DNA from: Candidatus Poribacteria bacterium
GTDB lineage: Bacteria > Poribacteria > WGA-4E > WGA-3G
Assembly: GCA_022821065.1 (NCBI GenBank)
Contig: JAJEEK010000090.1
Span: forward strand, 1-64,000
DNA length: 64,000 nucleotides
Direction of reading: 5' to 3'
The notes beneath the pieces were generated by a model. That model did no database searches, had not been told where the DNA came from, and saw only the letters and a list, made by a program, of their open reading frames with translations. Positions 7,857-16,578 of the stretch are shown here, piece after piece. Each line of letters begins with the position of its first letter. Positions within the stretch are counted from its first letter, which is position 1. A program made the translations under genes and the position numbers.

Positions 7857-9245
7857 CTACGCTTCAGCGAATTGCGGTCTGCCGAGGGCATCCGTTCTGC
7901 CTTGGCGTTTGTAGTGGGGTAGGTGTCCACCTGCATCTGCCAAGATTCGTTCTTGGGCGAGCGCGATCCGTTCTGCGCCTTGATCAGCGATGTTGTGCTG
8001 GCAGTCGATGTCCGCCTCAAGGTCAAACAGTCGGATACCGTCATTAAAATCGACGCTGGAGAAATACCAACTCTTCGCGTCTTTATACCAGACGGAGTTG
8101 ACATAACGACACGTCAGGTATTCGCGCGACTCAAAACCGTCTTTTCCTTCAACGAGTGGGAGCAGACTCTGTCCTTGAATCTCACCAGCGGGTTCCACTT
8201 GGCTCGCTGCCATAACAGTAGCTGGTACATCCAGCGTATAAACGAATTCATCACACGTCGTGCCAGCATTTACACCAGACGGGTGGCTAACTATCATAGG
8301 AATGTCCATCGTGCCCGGGTACATAAAGTTCGCAGGTTTGCCTGTGGCTTTGTCTGGGTTTTCTGCGAAGTTTGTGCCGTGGTCAGCAAGGAATACGATG
8401 AGTGTGTTCTCGCGGAGTCCGAGACGATCGATTGTGTCCACTAACCTTCCGAACCATGTATCCACGAGGGTCACCAGACCGGCGTAGTTGGCTTTAACGC
8501 TCGGCAGCCGTTCTTCAAGTTCCTCATCTTTGAGCGAACCGTACGGTAGGTTGAGGCAGATAGGTTCCCGATCCTCTCGGCTACCGTAGAGGTCGTAGTA
8601 GTGGATGGGTGCTTCCCATGTCTCGTGCGGTGTGAACCCGTCAACATAGAGGTAGAACGGTGTGTTTTGATGGTTGTGCTCAACGAATTCAATCGCGGAA
8701 CGGAACAATCGAGCGGTGGGCCATGTCTCCTCTGGACGTTCCGGTTGAACATTCACAATATGCGAACGGATCCGCTGAGGATTTCCACGGTATCGAGAGA
8801 TTAATGCGGGATCGGCGTGTGCGCCACCACGATAACGGTCTTCCGCCTGTCCTCGGACGAACTGCCACTGCCGGAACCCACGTGTGAAGTTCATTCCGGG
8901 TACGAAATAGTGCGGAACATCGGCGAAGAAACCGGTGTGATACCCGTTTTGGACGAGCGATTCAGCGATCGCCGGTTCATCGGAAGACATCGGCTGCCAA
9001 CCGGGGGTATAGACGTTGTCCCACGGCACTGGGGTATACGTGCTAAACGGATAGGCACGTCTGCCGGTGTGTAAGGTACGGCGTGTCGGAATCGTGGGTA
9101 AGCATTCCGGGTGTGCATTCGTAAATGTGACGCTCTGTTCGGCAAATCGTGCCAAATTCGGTGTCTGAATCCAATCATTGCCATAAGGACTGAGATATGC
9201 GGTTCGTAACGTATCTGAAACAACGACAACTATGTTCAAACTCAT
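7857..9245 (-). CDS. sulfatase-like hydrolase with Thr at the usual formylglycine position
   Basis: 462 residues of the alkaline-phosphatase/sulfatase superfamily: SDTLR (D11), TPNLARFA, and FLADHG later on. Canonical sulfatases have CxPxR followed by xxLxTG. Here the aligned stretch is T51-I-P-T-R55 with LHTG ending at Gly61, so the residue normally converted to formylglycine is Thr. A Cys four positions earlier (ECLP) is out of register. Thr nucleophiles occur in related phosphotransferases such as LtaS, so a phospho- rather than sulfo-substrate is possible. No signal peptide. First gene of an operon with the two lectin proteins, preceded by the leader element. Confidence 0.85.
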   Translation of the reverse strand: MSLNIVVVVSDTLRTAYLSPYGNDWIQTPNLARFAEQSVTFTNAHPECLPTIPTRRTLHTGRRAYPFSTYTPVPWDNVYTPGWQPMSSDEPAIAESLVQNGYHTGFFADVPHYFVPGMNFTRGFRQWQFVRGQAEDRYRGGAHADPALISRYRGNPQRIRSHIVNVQPERPEETWPTARLFRSAIEFVEHNHQNTPFYLYVDGFTPHETWEAPIHYYDLYGSREDREPICLNLPYGSLKDEELEERLPSVKANYAGLVTLVDTWFGRLVDTIDRLGLRENTLIVFLADHGTNFAENPDKATGKPANFMYPGTMDIPMIVSHPSGVNAGTTCDEFVYTLDVPATVMAASQVEPAGEIQGQSLLPLVEGKDGFESREYLTCRYVNSVWYKDAKSWYFSSVDFNDGIRLFDLEADIDCQHNIADQGAERIALAQERILADAGGHLPHYKRQGRTDALGRPQFAEA

Positions 9246-9337
9246 ATTTTTAATTTTCCTTGCGGTTGGGTTAGGTGGGTTCTGGTTAATTAGTTCTTTT
9301 CCGTATATCCACTTTCTGTAGGCGAGGTTACCTCGCC
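9246..9337 (-). promoter_or_regulatory. dispersed leader element with RBS, copy 2, plus palindrome
   Basis: On the minus strand GGATATACGGAAAAG is followed by ACCGCAAGGAAAATTAAAAAT and the ATG at 9245. At its upstream end lies a perfect palindrome, GGCGAGGTTACCTCGCC (9321-9337), of the kind found as dispersed intergenic hairpins. Confidence 0.6.
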
Positions 9338-9360
9338 CCTACGCGTTCCAATCTGTACGC

Positions 9361-9672
9361 TTAGCTGTTAGTAAGAACAGAGTAATCGAAAACGAGGACA
9401 TCTTCAACAAGTGGACGGATGTGTTCACCGGCGACCTGACGGTGGAACGGGTGTGGCAGATAGGCATCGCGTGCCGTTTCATCTGTGAAACGGACGATAA
9501 AACCGTACGCGTAACCCTGACTTTTGCCTTCAGGGCTGTTATTCGTGCCAGCGGTTATAGATTCAATGCCGGGGATTTCATCAGCCATTCCTAAAAGCGC
9601 GTCCGATAAGGTTTCCAATTGTGCATCGGTGACCTCTGGTTTCAACTTCAGCAGAACGATGTGTTCAACCAT
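9361..9672 (-). CDS. Dabb (stress-responsive alpha/beta barrel) domain protein
   Basis: 103 residues from the ATG at 9672, preceded by AGAAGGGATCC; the longer open frame to 9747 has no such site. The sequence MVEHIVLLKLKPEVTDAQ, then GIESITAGTNNSPEGKSQGY and DAYLPHPFHRQVAGEHIRP, is the Dabb dimeric ferredoxin-like fold. Members in bacteria are small cytoplasmic proteins, some of them cyclases or oxygenases; the role here is unknown. It stands alone. The stretch to 9950 holds no convincing gene. Confidence 0.85.
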   Translation of the reverse strand: MVEHIVLLKLKPEVTDAQLETLSDALLGMADEIPGIESITAGTNNSPEGKSQGYAYGFIVRFTDETARDAYLPHPFHRQVAGEHIRPLVEDVLVFDYSVLTNS

Positions 9673-9950
9673 TATGGATCCCTTCTTCCATAGAAAAAAT
9701 TTGTTCTGGTAAATTTTAAAAAGTGTTATACAATCTAAGTATGACACAGATGTTATTTTTTTTCAAGTTTTCTCTGGAGTTGGACTAACGCAAGTCTCCA
9801 CGTCAGCAGACTGTCCGGGCGGACAAGATTACCGACCCACGTTTGAGCGCGGCAGGTCAACTTATATCTACCAAGCATGGGATAGCCGTCATAAACGACC
9901 AGAAGACCGCGGAGAAGGCCCTAATGGTTGGTTTACGGATGGATATTCTG

Positions 9951-10193
9951 CTAATAGATGAGGCACGCTCCACCAGAACAGACGCTTCCAGACTTCTGCG
10001 TCACATCACCGGCGGCATTTTCTGCTTCGCCTGCTTCAAATTCAGCGACAATTGACATCACTTTGTCTGTCGGTTCCGATAGACTCAATTGGAGTGTGTC
10101 GCTCTGCGTGAGCGTCACGGTGCATCCGGAAAATGCAACAATAGCAGAGGAAAAACAGAAAAGTAAAAATAGAGAAATGTGTTTGCGTTGCAT
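9951..10193 (-). CDS. small predicted lipoprotein
   Basis: 80 residues. Hydrophobic segment (ISLFLLFCFSSAIVAF) followed by SGC, a lipobox-type site at Cys24. The mature part is short and ends SVCSGGACLIY, with a second Cys pair. The ATG at 10193 lies 2 bases after the DUF362 stop codon, with GAGGT as a plausible RBS inside the end of that gene, so it is the last gene of that operon. Function unknown. Confidence 0.65.
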   Translation of the reverse strand: MQRKHISLFLLFCFSSAIVAFSGCTVTLTQSDTLQLSLSEPTDKVMSIVAEFEAGEAENAAGDVTQKSGSVCSGGACLIY

Positions 10194-10195
10194 AA

Positions 10196-11323
10196 TTATA
10201 CCTCAACTTGTCGAAGATCTGCTTGGTCAAGTGTATTTGTCCCTAAACCGAGACTGCTCGCTGTATTGATATGGTTAGCGAATTTAGATACAGAGTCTAA
10301 CTCCATCTCTTCACGTTTTTGGTTGACCGTCTGGAGTACCAACACATCGAGGATGACGGGGTCGGCACTGATAAAAAGGCTTCCATAATTCCATGCGCTT
10401 TCGGCGTGATATGTCGGTCCTCTATCGAATGAAGCGAGCAACCCATCAACGATATTGAGGGTCAACTTTTCCTTTAGCACCTTATGCTCCAGAATCTCAC
10501 CGATAGCCGGATTGCAATAGATCGGTTTTCCGTGGAACCGACGTGTGTTATCGACACTCCCGAATGCGAGATTTTTTAAGCATCCGCTCACGCCTGCCAT
10601 GGCGTGATGCTTTAAGACGGGAACGTTGATGATTACATCCACCTGCTCGGTGACGATTCGAGAGTACCGCGAACGGGTACTTTCGTTCTCACGGCGCGCA
10701 ATACTATCCTTCTCGCTCTCATAGTACACCTCATCATCATACCCGATTCCCTCCGTATCGGAGGCGAAGGTGCGCACATCGCTCTCGTCTTGCTTAATTG
10801 GGTAACCGGCATTTAGGAGGTGTTCCTCAAACCGGTCCCAGATGATAATCTGTTTCCGAAGTACCCCGGCACCGTATAACCCCTCAACGATTTTATCGAC
10901 GATAATAGAATGGGTGCTGAGTTCTGGTCCGGCGAGTGGATTAATTTTTATGCCGACAACATCATCCGGTAGGACGATATCTCGCCACGCCTCTTTCGCG
11001 GAGGAACGTCCTGTCAGTTTCATCATTGCCTGATCCATCAGTTCACTCACAGCATCTTCATTGAGCTGATCGTTCTCCCACACCTGTTTACCGATAGCCT
11101 CAACGACAGGTGTAAGATATGCTGTTTCTGTGGTTTCGGTTTCTAATTGTCCGCTACGTAGTTGTGCGAATGCCGGGAGCGTGCTAAGTGCACCACCGAT
11201 ACCACCGGAATATGCGGCAAGTCGGGTTAAGAACTGCCGTCGATTGAGCGACTTTTTGGAATCCGTCGCTTCTTCGCTGTCAGCGAGGATATTTGCTATA
11301 ACTGTGTCGTGAGGTTTCATCAA
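10196..11323 (-). CDS. DUF362 family protein with Tat signal
   Basis: 375 residues. A twin-arginine signal (LNRRQFLTRLAAYSGGIGG, about residues 27-45) precedes the mature protein, so it is probably exported folded, which fits a cofactor-bearing protein. Recognisable DUF362 features are DDVVGIKINPLAGPELST, VDVIINVPVLKHHAMAGVSGCLKN and GLLASFDRGPTYH. The family is linked to redox cofactors or iron-sulfur ferredoxin domains in some members; here I see no ferredoxin cluster. The ATG overlaps the TAA of the selenoprotein gene upstream by 4 bases, so the two are translationally coupled. Confidence 0.85.
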   Translation of the reverse strand: MMKPHDTVIANILADSEEATDSKKSLNRRQFLTRLAAYSGGIGGALSTLPAFAQLRSGQLETETTETAYLTPVVEAIGKQVWENDQLNEDAVSELMDQAMMKLTGRSSAKEAWRDIVLPDDVVGIKINPLAGPELSTHSIIVDKIVEGLYGAGVLRKQIIIWDRFEEHLLNAGYPIKQDESDVRTFASDTEGIGYDDEVYYESEKDSIARRENESTRSRYSRIVTEQVDVIINVPVLKHHAMAGVSGCLKNLAFGSVDNTRRFHGKPIYCNPAIGEILEHKVLKEKLTLNIVDGLLASFDRGPTYHAESAWNYGSLFISADPVILDVLVLQTVNQKREEMELDSVSKFANHINTASSLGLGTNTLDQADLRQVEV

Positions 11324-12492
11324 AGTTTACCCAATTCTGTGAGGATTTGCGCTGTCGGTACACGGGCAGCCTTGGTATTCAAAGATTTCCAAGCGATCGT
11401 TCCATCCTTGCGAACGATATAGGCGGCAGGACGTGCTATCCGATTGTTGCCAGGATCGACGACGTTATAGGCAGTGATCCCTTTTTTGTCCTTATCAGAG
11501 AGTACCGGAAATTCGAGCTTATGGTTTTGAACCGTCCGTTTGGTATCCCCTTCGTTATCGGAACTGATAGCGATGAGTTCCGCGCCTGCAGCTTGAATCT
11601 TCGCATAGTTTTGTTGCAACTCACCGAGTTGCGTTCTGCAGAACGGTCACCAGCCGCCGCGGTAAAATATAAGGACGACATTTCCATCAGCCGTATAATC
11701 ATTAAGCGTATGTGCTTTGCCGTTGCTATCTGGTAATGCAAACTCCGGTGCTTGGCTTCCAATGCTCAAGCCTTGACCGGGCGGCAACCGCTCCACTTCC
11801 GGTAGTGGCGTGAGTTTGACCGTCAGTTCCAACGTTTCATCTGCCGGTATTGGATCGACTGCCACCTCTTTGTCTTCGTAATCGGCGTGAGCGATCATCA
11901 AAGCCATAGATTGTTGTACGGGGAGATTTTCAAAGGTGAAAACCCCTGCTGCTGTTGTTAGTGTTTCGTAGATGTTCCCTGCGTTATCCGTGAGTTGGAG
12001 ACTGACACCGCCAAGCACTTCACCCGTTGTTTCGTTTGTTAAGACACCGCGCAGATGTGAAACAGGGGTTTCCAATGCTACAAGCGTCACTTTGTCAAGC
12101 GTAACGCGCTGCTCTGGAATGACGGCAACGTTCAGTTCTGTGGTTTGGTATCCTTTCGCCGAAATTTGGACAGTGTAGTCTCCCGGTTCGGTTTCTTTAA
12201 GGTGATAACTTCCGACCCCTTGTCGTGTGGAGGTGTGGATGTTGGCGTTCGTACTTGTTACCTTCACCCCGTGCATCACAAATTCAGCTTGTGCAAGGAT
12301 CTGTCCGGCTTTCAACAAACGCACGTAGATAGTCACACCGTCGATTAATTCAATGTTACCAGAGAACGAACCTGTCGCTATTGTGTCAATTGGAAGAGTC
12401 TCCACAGTTTCTTCAACGGGATTTTCTGTCCCGCAGCTCAGCGCTGTGAACAGTAGGAGTGTAAGTGCGAGCGGTGCCAGTAACTGTTTCAT
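11320..12492 (-). CDS. selenocysteine-containing AhpC/TSA-type peroxiredoxin with N-terminal carboxypeptidase-regulatory-like domain
   Basis: The frame from 12492 reads 281 residues to a TGA at 11649-11647 and continues in the same frame to a TAA at 11320. The TGA falls inside FYRGGW-TGA-PFCRTQLGEL, exactly where peroxiredoxin-like proteins have Cys (GGWCPFC), giving Sec282 and Cys285 in a UxxC motif. A hairpin 14 nt after the TGA fits a bacterial SECIS. Before it come a lipobox-type signal (LLLFTALSCG), a regulatory-like beta domain (HLRGVLTNETTGEVLGG) and the thioredoxin-fold start (GSQAPEFALPDSNGKAH). It probably reduces peroxides or disulfides in the envelope. A simple nonsense mutation is less likely, because the downstream half is intact with family motifs. 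Conventional calling splits it into two pieces. Confidence 0.85.
11616..11632 (-). promoter_or_regulatory. bSECIS-like hairpin of the peroxiredoxin gene
   Basis: The RNA GCAACUC-GGU-GAGUUGC forms a perfect 7-bp stem with a 3-nt loop. The loop begins with G, 21 nt after the UGA. Bacterial SECIS elements typically have an apical loop of 3-14 nt, a G among its first two bases and a spacing of about 16-37 nt from the UGA; all three hold. Confidence 0.75.
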
Positions 12493-12507
12493 TAGTTTTT
12501 CCTTTGA

Positions 12508-13299
12508 CTATTGCTGTTTGATTCTGCCCCATGTCGTTGTAAGTTTGTTCAACGGTTCAACAGGGGTAACAGACGCAATACCGTCGTTCATAATTGATTC
12601 CATATCCGCTTCATCTAAGGCGATATTAAAGAGGATTACCTCATCAATGATGCCTTCGGTATAACGGTCAAAATGCCGTCCGATGTGGAACACGCCTTCA
12701 CCGGTGCCGTATCCGTCGTCTGTGTTGAAATCGATCTCACCTTCTTGTACACCATCGACCCACAACGTCGCTTTTCCCGTCTCAGCATCTGCTCTACCAG
12801 CGATAAAATGCCAAGTATCGTCAGCTATATCCGATGTACTGGCTGCCCTGAAGCTGGTACTGGCACTATCCCGCAGGAAGAAGGTTATCAGATTATCACC
12901 GCCGCCATTCCAGAGCAAGTACCAGGGCAGTGCCTGCGATGTGTCCTCGTAGTTTTTGCCAGCAAGCGACCCACCGACTACAGTTCCTTTAAAATGGAGT
13001 GTAAGCGTAAACGATGTTCCCGCTGTAAACCCGACAGTGTCTGAGTGTGGGACTTCGACCCAATTATCAGTTCCGTTGAATTCAAGTGCTGTGCCGAACT
13101 TTCCGGCTACCCATGTAGCACCGTGAATTGCGCCGTCGTTTCCGTATTGTGACAAGTCGTTAGCGACTGTGCCGCTCCCTTCTTCAAAGAGCCACATTCC
13201 GGTAATATTTTCAGGGGCGATGTCTGCCAGACTCGGCATCACGATCAGTAAAAACGCGCCGATAAGGCTCGCTATCGACTTTGTTTTATGAAACAACAT
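12508..13299 (-). CDS. secreted LamG/concanavalin-type jellyroll protein (paralogue 1)
   Basis: 263 residues. Signal peptide (SLIGAFLLIVMPSLADIAP) followed by a LamG-like domain: GMWLFEEGSGTVANDLSQYG, then ALEFNGTDNWVEVPHSD, LWVDGVQEGEIDFNTDDGYG and DEVILFNIALDEADM. LamG jellyrolls bind glycans or proteins. The last residues NKLTTTWGRIKQQ match the tail of the neighbouring paralogue almost exactly, suggesting a conserved C-terminal signal. 15 bases before the selenoprotein gene, so in the same operon. Confidence 0.85.
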   Translation of the reverse strand: MLFHKTKSIASLIGAFLLIVMPSLADIAPENITGMWLFEEGSGTVANDLSQYGNDGAIHGATWVAGKFGTALEFNGTDNWVEVPHSDTVGFTAGTSFTLTLHFKGTVVGGSLAGKNYEDTSQALPWYLLWNGGGDNLITFFLRDSASTSFRAASTSDIADDTWHFIAGRADAETGKATLWVDGVQEGEIDFNTDDGYGTGEGVFHIGRHFDRYTEGIIDEVILFNIALDEADMESIMNDGIASVTPVEPLNKLTTTWGRIKQQ

Positions 13300-13408
13300 T
13301 AATTCTCCTTCGTTTTGGCTTTATGTAATTTTTCATGAACACTATGCGTTATCAGTTGCCGCTGCCGAGGTTTCAAACTTCGGCAGCGCGTAATTTTGTA
13401 AGTTTTAC

Positions 13409-14212
13409 CTATTGCACTTGCTGCTTGATTCTGCTCCACGTCGTTGCGAGTTTGTTCGCGGGGTCAACGGCAGCGGCAATTTCAACACCGTCATCCATGA
13501 GTGCGTCCATATCCTCTTCACTCAAAGCGACGTTGAAGAGGGCGACATCATCGATGATACCTTCAGTATAGCGGTCATAGTGGCGTCCGACGTGAAATAC
13601 GCCGTCACTGGTGCCGTATCCGTCTTTTGCGTTGAAATCGACTTCGGCTTCCATCTTGCCATCTACCCATATTGAGGCTTTGCCAGCATCTGCATCCGCT
13701 CGTCCGGCAATGAAGTGCCATTTCTCATCGGCAATAGGCGTGGTGCCGTGTGCAGGAAAACTGGTGCCAGCACTATCCCGTAAATAGAGACTCACAGTGT
13801 TTTTGGAACCGTTGTCCCAAAGCAGATACCACGGCGTTGCCTGCGATGTATCCTCGTAGTTTTTACCGACGAGCGACCCGCCGACCTTACTGCCTTTGAA
13901 ATAGCAGGTGATCGTGAACGATACGCCTGCCTTAAACCCGACAGTGTTCGAGTGTGGAACTTCGACCCAATTGCTAACGCCATCGAATTCAAGTGCTTTA
14001 CCGAACTTGCCATCCACCCACTTGGCACCGTGGATTTCACCGTCGTTCCCATTTCCTGATGCGTCTGTTGCACTACCACCATTTCCTTCGTCAAAAAGCC
14101 ACATTCCGGTGATACTCGCCGGATCGATTTTGGCGAGACTCGGGAGCGTTATCAGCAAAAAGATGCCCATCAGAACCACAAAGCTGATGCTTACATTCTT
14201 AGATACGTACAT
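13409..14212 (-). CDS. secreted LamG/concanavalin-type jellyroll protein (paralogue 2)
   Basis: 267 residues. Signal peptide (VSISFVVLMGIFLLITLPS), then a LamG-like fold: GMWLFDEGNGGSATDASGNG, ALEFDGVSNWVEVPHSN, GGSLVGKNYEDTSQATPWYL, IWVDGKMEAEVDFNAKDGYG. Ends NKLATTWSRIKQQVQ, the same tail as its neighbour. Tandem duplication with 109 bases between the genes. A TTGACA/TATACT promoter lies 80-110 bases upstream and probably drives both LamG genes and the selenoprotein operon. Confidence 0.85.
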   Translation of the reverse strand: MYVSKNVSISFVVLMGIFLLITLPSLAKIDPASITGMWLFDEGNGGSATDASGNGNDGEIHGAKWVDGKFGKALEFDGVSNWVEVPHSNTVGFKAGVSFTITCYFKGSKVGGSLVGKNYEDTSQATPWYLLWDNGSKNTVSLYLRDSAGTSFPAHGTTPIADEKWHFIAGRADADAGKASIWVDGKMEAEVDFNAKDGYGTSDGVFHVGRHYDRYTEGIIDDVALFNVALSEEDMDALMDDGVEIAAAVDPANKLATTWSRIKQQVQ

Positions 14213-14294
14213 ACGATGTCTCCTTAAATACAGAACAAAATCGTTCTTAGGTTACCACTTCAATCTTACAACTGTCAAATATCTCTTGCCCTAT

Positions 14295-14324
14295 AGTATA
14301 CCATCAGTGAGGTTGTCATGTCAA
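14295..14324 (-). promoter_or_regulatory. sigma70-type promoter of the LamG-selenoprotein operon
   Basis: On the minus strand TTGACA (14324-14319), 18-base spacer, TATACT (14300-14295), about 85 bases before the ATG at 14212. Confidence 0.6.
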
Positions 14325-14623
14325 ATCGAAACGTAGCAGAAAAACGACTTGACATTCTCTGACATTCTGTATAACCTGTTAAACACAAGGCTTACGCAGA
14401 TATTGGTTCGGCTAAACGCAACATGAAAAAAATTCACTGCATCCCTTGGAAATTTTAGGATCCGATTTCACTTCACACCTTGCAAATATAAGTGAACTTA
14501 ACACATCATAAAAATTAAAAAATATATAGTGCCACGTCGGGTTAAAGGTTACGAGCCATTAAACTCACCCTGATACATCTGAAGAGTTGGGATAAAAACA
14601 CAATCCAAGACGTGATATAGGAA

Positions 14624-14749
14624 TAGGACTTACGCAATTTTGGATGTAACCCGTTGTGTTAGATGAAAATTTTCGTCAAATCCAGCGTTTTTGTGGAGAA
14701 CCCAAACTAACAGTTTGTGGTACATAAAGAGCATTATGCGTAAGTCCTA
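14624..14749. repeat. MITE-like repeat, copy B
   Basis: 126 bp with perfect ends TAGGACTTACGCA and TGCGTAAGTCCTA. It lies in the 549-base gap 14213-14761 and ends 12 bases before the PcfJ-like gene, so its right end is part of that gene's leader. A related half-site, GGCTTACGCA, sits at 14389-14398. The rest of the gap shows no gene. Confidence 0.75.
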
Positions 14750-14761
14750 AGGAAGTAACAG

Positions 14762-16198
14762 ATGGCGCAAAGAAGAAGACAGTCGCAGGAAAAAATGCCA
14801 ATAGAGGAATGCTCCCTGAAAATGCAGGCGCATATCCATCGACTCGGTATATCTTCGGTGGAGGATTATAAGGTGTGGTGCCGCGCCCATAATTTTAGTC
14901 AAGGATTAGATAAAAGTCCGCGCCAACGCCAAGACGAACTCTATGCTGTAACCCGTACGCAAGCCTCCAAAATGATGGCAAAAGAGAAGAGAGACCGCAA
15001 CCTGAGCGAGATTCTTCCGAAGATATATAACCAAGAACTACCGGCAGGTGAACTACAGAATACGGTTACCAGAGCCGTCTCGAATGCTTTTGAGGGTAGC
15101 ATGGCTCCGAAACTACTCTTGAAACTTCTATTGTACCTCGATGCCAACTCAGACCTGTTAAAAGAGGCTACCTATATTCAAGGCATTTCCGCACTCGCAA
15201 ACCATCACGAGAGTTGGGTTCGACCCCTTGCGGGATGGAAAGTCAGAAAACATAACCGTGACCGTCAATTCTCCGCACTCGCGCGACACCTCCTCGCTGT
15301 CTATGAGGTGCCGCTCTTTATGGATAGTGTCTGGTTTAACGGAAATGAGACGCATCAGAACTGGTTTAAACACATCGGGACCGGTCAAAATATCCGAACC
15401 GCCCGAGATATTCCTATACCGCTCACGAAAAAGATGGCGCACCACTTCCTTAAGGCACCGAAGCATTACACCGTTGAAGAGGCACTCCGTTGGGGACAAG
15501 TCTACGCACTTGGTGGCGATAGGTATCTGGTGGACGCGCTCCGACAGACACGCCTGACTCGAACTTTTAACAACGACGATTTCTGGCTGAATGTGATTCG
15601 TTTTTTTATTGCGAATCCGATGCTGGATGTCAGGCATGTGCAGCCGATTATTGATTACATCTGGCATCAGAGATACGAGAACCGTCGCGTTTTCGTCGAG
15701 AGAGGCGTTGTGAGAGAAATGGGACCGGCGCAACCTAATTTCAGTATGAGAGGGAGAACACCTGAAACGCTGCTTCGTCAAGTTGAGGCGTGGCATAACC
15801 AACTCGGTAAAGTCTCAAAAAGTCGGGAACTTGAGTGGATGTGTTCACAGATCGGTGAATTCCATTTCTTGGAAGGGAGTGAGCAGTTGCACAACATGAG
15901 ATTTTGGTCTATTCGAGAACTCCTCAGTAGCGACGAACTCATCGACGAAGGACGAGCACTGCAGCACTGTGTACAGACTTATGCGAGATCCTGTCATGCC
16001 GGACGGTCATCGATCTGGAGTATGGAGATTGAGGACGAGAATGGACGACGCAAGATTTTGACAATTGAAGTCGCGCCACGCGAAAGAGTTATCCGTCAGG
16101 TTCGGGGCAGACGAAATCGGCTACCGACCCCAAGAGAGAAGGAGCTCTTACGAAGATGGGCAGATCAAGAAGGGTTGCAACTCGCTGGATACATATAG
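14762..16198 (+). CDS. PcfJ-like protein
   Basis: 478 residues. The C-terminal third matches the PcfJ-like domain: LEGSEQLHNMRFWSIRELLS, then DEGRALQHCVQTYARSC, SIWSMEIEDENGRRKILTIEV and IRQVRGRRNRLPT. PcfJ was named from conjugative plasmids, but chromosomal versions are common and of unknown function. The conserved His-Cys (LQHCV) and Cys in YARSC stand out. The N-terminal part is basic and alpha-helical and matches nothing I know. No signal peptide. No other conjugation genes are near. Confidence 0.75.
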   Translation: MAQRRRQSQEKMPIEECSLKMQAHIHRLGISSVEDYKVWCRAHNFSQGLDKSPRQRQDELYAVTRTQASKMMAKEKRDRNLSEILPKIYNQELPAGELQNTVTRAVSNAFEGSMAPKLLLKLLLYLDANSDLLKEATYIQGISALANHHESWVRPLAGWKVRKHNRDRQFSALARHLLAVYEVPLFMDSVWFNGNETHQNWFKHIGTGQNIRTARDIPIPLTKKMAHHFLKAPKHYTVEEALRWGQVYALGGDRYLVDALRQTRLTRTFNNDDFWLNVIRFFIANPMLDVRHVQPIIDYIWHQRYENRRVFVERGVVREMGPAQPNFSMRGRTPETLLRQVEAWHNQLGKVSKSRELEWMCSQIGEFHFLEGSEQLHNMRFWSIRELLSSDELIDEGRALQHCVQTYARSCHAGRSSIWSMEIEDENGRRKILTIEVAPRERVIRQVRGRRNRLPTPREKELLRRWADQEGLQLAGYI

Positions 16199-16257
16199 CG
16201 GTAGAGTTGTCAGTTGTCGATAGAACTGAGTAATTCTGGCGAACATGCCAAAAAGCG

Positions 16258-16287
16258 TTGATTTTCTCAGACGACTTGTGATAAAAT
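16258..16287 (+). promoter_or_regulatory. sigma70-type promoter of the toxin-antitoxin pair
   Basis: TTGATT (16258-16263), 18-base spacer, TAAAAT (16282-16287), 60 bases before the antitoxin ATG. Confidence 0.5.
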
Positions 16288-16347
16288 CTTTTCCAGAAAT
16301 CAGTAGGCACAAAAGCACTATCCTTTAATCAAAAAGGAGACCACATA

Positions 16348-16578
16348 ATGGAAAAATCAACGACCATCCAAGAGATTGTCCAGCGATTAGAAAATCTCTC
16401 GCCCGGACAACAGCAAGAGGTTCTAGACCTCACAATGGAACTTTCGGGTGAGTTGCCGGAAGGGACATCTATTAAGGAATTTCTTAAATTTGCCGGAACG
16501 ATTCCGTTAGAAGATCTTGAAGAAATGAAGCAAGCAATTGAAGAAGATTGTGAGCAAGTCCATGCCTCAGAGTGGTAA
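16348..16578 (+). CDS. antitoxin of VapBC-like pair (DUF2281-like)
   Basis: 76 residues. The start TIQEIVQRLENLSPGQQQEVLDL resembles DUF2281-type antitoxins, which pair with PIN toxins. The acidic C-terminus (PLEDLEEMKQAIEEDCEQ) is probably the toxin-binding tail. GGAGA lies before the ATG. It overlaps the toxin gene by 17 bases, the usual arrangement for such pairs. Confidence 0.75.
   Translation: MEKSTTIQEIVQRLENLSPGQQQEVLDLTMELSGELPEGTSIKEFLKFAGTIPLEDLEEMKQAIEEDCEQVHASEW

Noticed and set aside
9843..10055. 70-codon plus-strand frame between Dabb and DUF362 genes
   Set aside because: No RBS, overlaps the lipoprotein gene on the other strand and shows no family features; the lipoprotein reading is better supported by its lipobox and operon spacing.
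11647..12492. Reading the peroxiredoxin as a nonsense-broken pseudogene
   Set aside because: Only one stop, at the exact Sec/Cys site, followed by a bSECIS-like hairpin and an undamaged second half; Sec is the simpler reading.
15158..15802. 214-codon minus-strand frame inside the PcfJ-like gene
   Set aside because: Shadow of the plus-strand gene; no homologous features and no RBS.
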